A stretch of DNA of 8,098 nt from Spirochaetales bacterium (lineage in GTDB: Bacteria; Spirochaetota; Spirochaetia; Sphaerochaetales; Sphaerochaetaceae), in the NCBI GenBank assembly GCA_017962865.1, contig JAGCUM010000170.1, positions 1 to 8,098 on the forward strand, written 5' to 3'. The translations under genes and the position numbers were made by a program. Numbering within the stretch: position 1 is the first letter of the stretch; each line of letters begins with the position of its first letter. The notes under the pieces are model-generated. The model was not told the origin of the DNA. It saw nothing but the letters and a program-made list of their open reading frames with translations, and made no database searches. Positions 7,609 through 8,098 of this stretch are shown one piece after another.

Positions 7609-7635
7609 AATTCACTTTCATTGAGAAAGCGAATT
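7609..7635. repeat. Hairpin between the two arrays
   Basis: AATTCACTTTC (7609-7619), a 5-base loop, GAAAGCGAATT (7625-7635). The 11-base arms match at 10 positions, and the single mismatch (7614/7630) would be a G-U pair in a minus-strand RNA. It abuts the first unit of array B exactly and is not followed by a T run, so it is not a standard terminator. Confidence 0.6.
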
Positions 7636-7836
7636 CAACAGAAACAGAGCAAATCTTGAAATCTGTTGTTCGGTGGACAACAGGAAACGCTGTTTGCCCT
7701 TTATCTGTTGTAAATATGTTCGATTCAATACTTCCTGGGCAAAGGGAAACGACAGAAAACAGAGAAAGCAGACTTTTGTGTTGTTGATTGGCCGGCGAAC
7801 AACAACAGAATATAAAGAAAAACAGTTATTCTGTGG
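7636..7836. repeat. Array B: four inverted-repeat units with CAACAGA/TCTGTTG arms
   Basis: Units: 7636-7668 (CAACAGA, 19 bases, TCTGTTG), 7678-7710 (CAACAGG, 19, TCTGTTG), 7750-7783 (CGACAGA, 20, TGTGTTG; arms imperfect, 5/7) and 7803-7836 (CAACAGA, 20, TCTGTGG; 6/7). Lengths are 33, 33, 34 and 34 bp. The interiors are purine-rich, and units 1 and 3 share an AAACAGAG core. Units 1-2 are joined by 9 bases and units 3-4 by 19; both junctions sit inside further inverted repeats with GC-rich centres (CTGTTGT 7663-7669 with ACAACAG 7677-7683; TGTTGTT 7779-7785 with AACAACA 7798-7804). A perfect 8-bp pair (7805-7812 with 7827-7834) lies in unit 4. The layout mirrors array A with different arms. Function unknown. 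Confidence 0.65.
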
Positions 7837-7874
7837 AAACCAGGCTGATTGCCTTTATTGTTTTTCAAAAAGAG

Positions 7875-7910
7875 AAGACCACCGAGGGAAGGAGAAAACC
7901 CGGTGGCCTT
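7875..7910 (-). terminator. Intrinsic terminator of the minus-strand gene
   Basis: AAGACCACCG (7875-7884) pairs with CGGTGGCCTT (7901-7910) with one mismatch, and a GG/CC pair adjoins the inner end. Read on the minus strand the GC-rich hairpin is followed by CTCTTTTTG, a short T run. It starts about 33 bases after the stop of the gene at 7944-8098, a normal distance. On the + strand the following T stretch is poor, so the minus direction is favoured. Confidence 0.7.
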
Positions 7911-7943
7911 CGATTTATTTCGAATAACCCAAATGCTTGTTTA

Positions 7944-8098
7944 TCAGAGTGCTGTTGCAGTCAGTGTGATGCAGGCCTCGTAGACTGCCTGAACCAGATT
8001 CCCGCTCGTCGGCCAGATGACCTCAAACGATGCAACGATGCTTCCTGCAGAGATTGCACCCTCGGTTGCCCTGCTGAAGCTGAAGGTGTGCCCCATCT
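7944..8098 (-). CDS. C-terminal end of an unrecognised protein (partial)
   Basis: The frame enters from the right edge and gives the last 50 residues, ending at TGA (7946-7944, minus strand) with a second stop (TAA) directly after it in frame. The tail alternates hydrophobic and polar residues (AGSIVASFEVIW, then AVYEACITLTATAL), as in a beta-sandwich domain whose last strand ends the chain, a pattern common in secreted or surface proteins. That is inference from a short piece, and I recognise no family. A terminator hairpin downstream at 7875-7910 supports a real gene end. Confidence 0.7.
   Translation of the reverse strand, partial: MGHTFSFSRATEGAISAGSIVASFEVIWPTSGNLVQAVYEACITLTATAL

Larger units (their letters stand above)
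7318..7943. other. Gene-free repeat-rich intergenic region
   Basis: About 626 bases between the MATE stop and the stop of the next gene hold no convincing coding frame. The first 55 bases (7318-7372) show nothing notable. The rest contains array A (7373-7569), a hairpin (7609-7635), array B (7636-7836) and a terminator (7875-7910). On the + strand the left half is pyrimidine-rich and the right half purine-rich, a skew unlike the flanking genes. Confidence 0.8.

Noticed and set aside
7373..7836. CRISPR array
   Set aside because: The repeated motif is only 7 bases, alternates in orientation, and the distances between copies vary; CRISPR needs longer direct repeats.
7373..7836. Integron attC sites
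   Set aside because: Neither arm set fits the attC core RYYYAAC/GTTRRRY, and no cassette genes lie between the repeats.
7530..7845. Replication origin with DnaA boxes
   Set aside because: A few 7/9 matches to TTATCCACA exist (GTTTCCACA on the minus strand near 7837; TTGTCCACC near 7675), but there is no full box, no clear unwinding element and no dnaA or dnaN nearby.
7673..7927. 84-codon + strand frame within array B
   Set aside because: It starts with a GTG inside the repeats, runs through the terminator hairpin, lacks a ribosome binding site and reads as Lys/Arg-rich translation of purine-rich DNA.

Overview
This is a stretch of bacterial chromosome with tightly packed housekeeping and regulatory genes, followed by an unusual gene-free repeat region near the right end. 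Base composition is moderate, with C/G-favoured third positions in the genes and AT-rich gaps. The gene set (ClpB, a TetR-type regulator with a diadenylate-cyclase-domain protein, RmuC, a MATE exporter) would fit a host-associated anaerobe such as a treponeme-like spirochaete. That guess rests on the general feel of the proteins; no feature here fixes the taxon.

Layout. Bases 2-160 (+) hold the 3' end of an unrecognised gene. Its last 11 bases overlap the end of clpB (150-2732, -). A 146-bp divergent region carries promoter candidates for both directions, a palindrome in the clpB leader and an inverted repeat over the -10 of the next gene. Then come a TetR-family regulator (2879-3454, +) and, 19 bases later, a protein with a C-terminal diadenylate cyclase (DAC) domain (3474-4583, +); the two almost certainly form one operon. 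rmuC (4597-5829, -) faces them with only 13 bases between stops. A 141-bp divergent region leads to a MATE-family exporter (5971-7317, +).

From 7318 to 7943 there is no convincing gene. It holds two dissimilar arrays of inverted-repeat units: array A (7373-7569), four units of 39-40 bp bounded by TTTCTAC/GTAGAAA arms, and array B (7636-7836), four units of 33-34 bp bounded by CAACAGA/TCTGTTG arms. A near-perfect 11-bp-arm hairpin (7609-7635) lies between them. A minus-strand terminator (7875-7910) closes off a gene whose last 50 codons occupy 7944-8098 (-).

How the genes relate. ClpB (disaggregase), RmuC (DNA maintenance) and the MATE exporter are separate functions. The regulatory unit of most interest is TetR plus DAC: the cyclase domain keeps the DGA and GTRHR active-site motifs, so it could make cyclic di-AMP, and the TetR protein probably represses its own promoter and thus the cyclase. 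The most unusual structure is the double array of phased inverted repeats.
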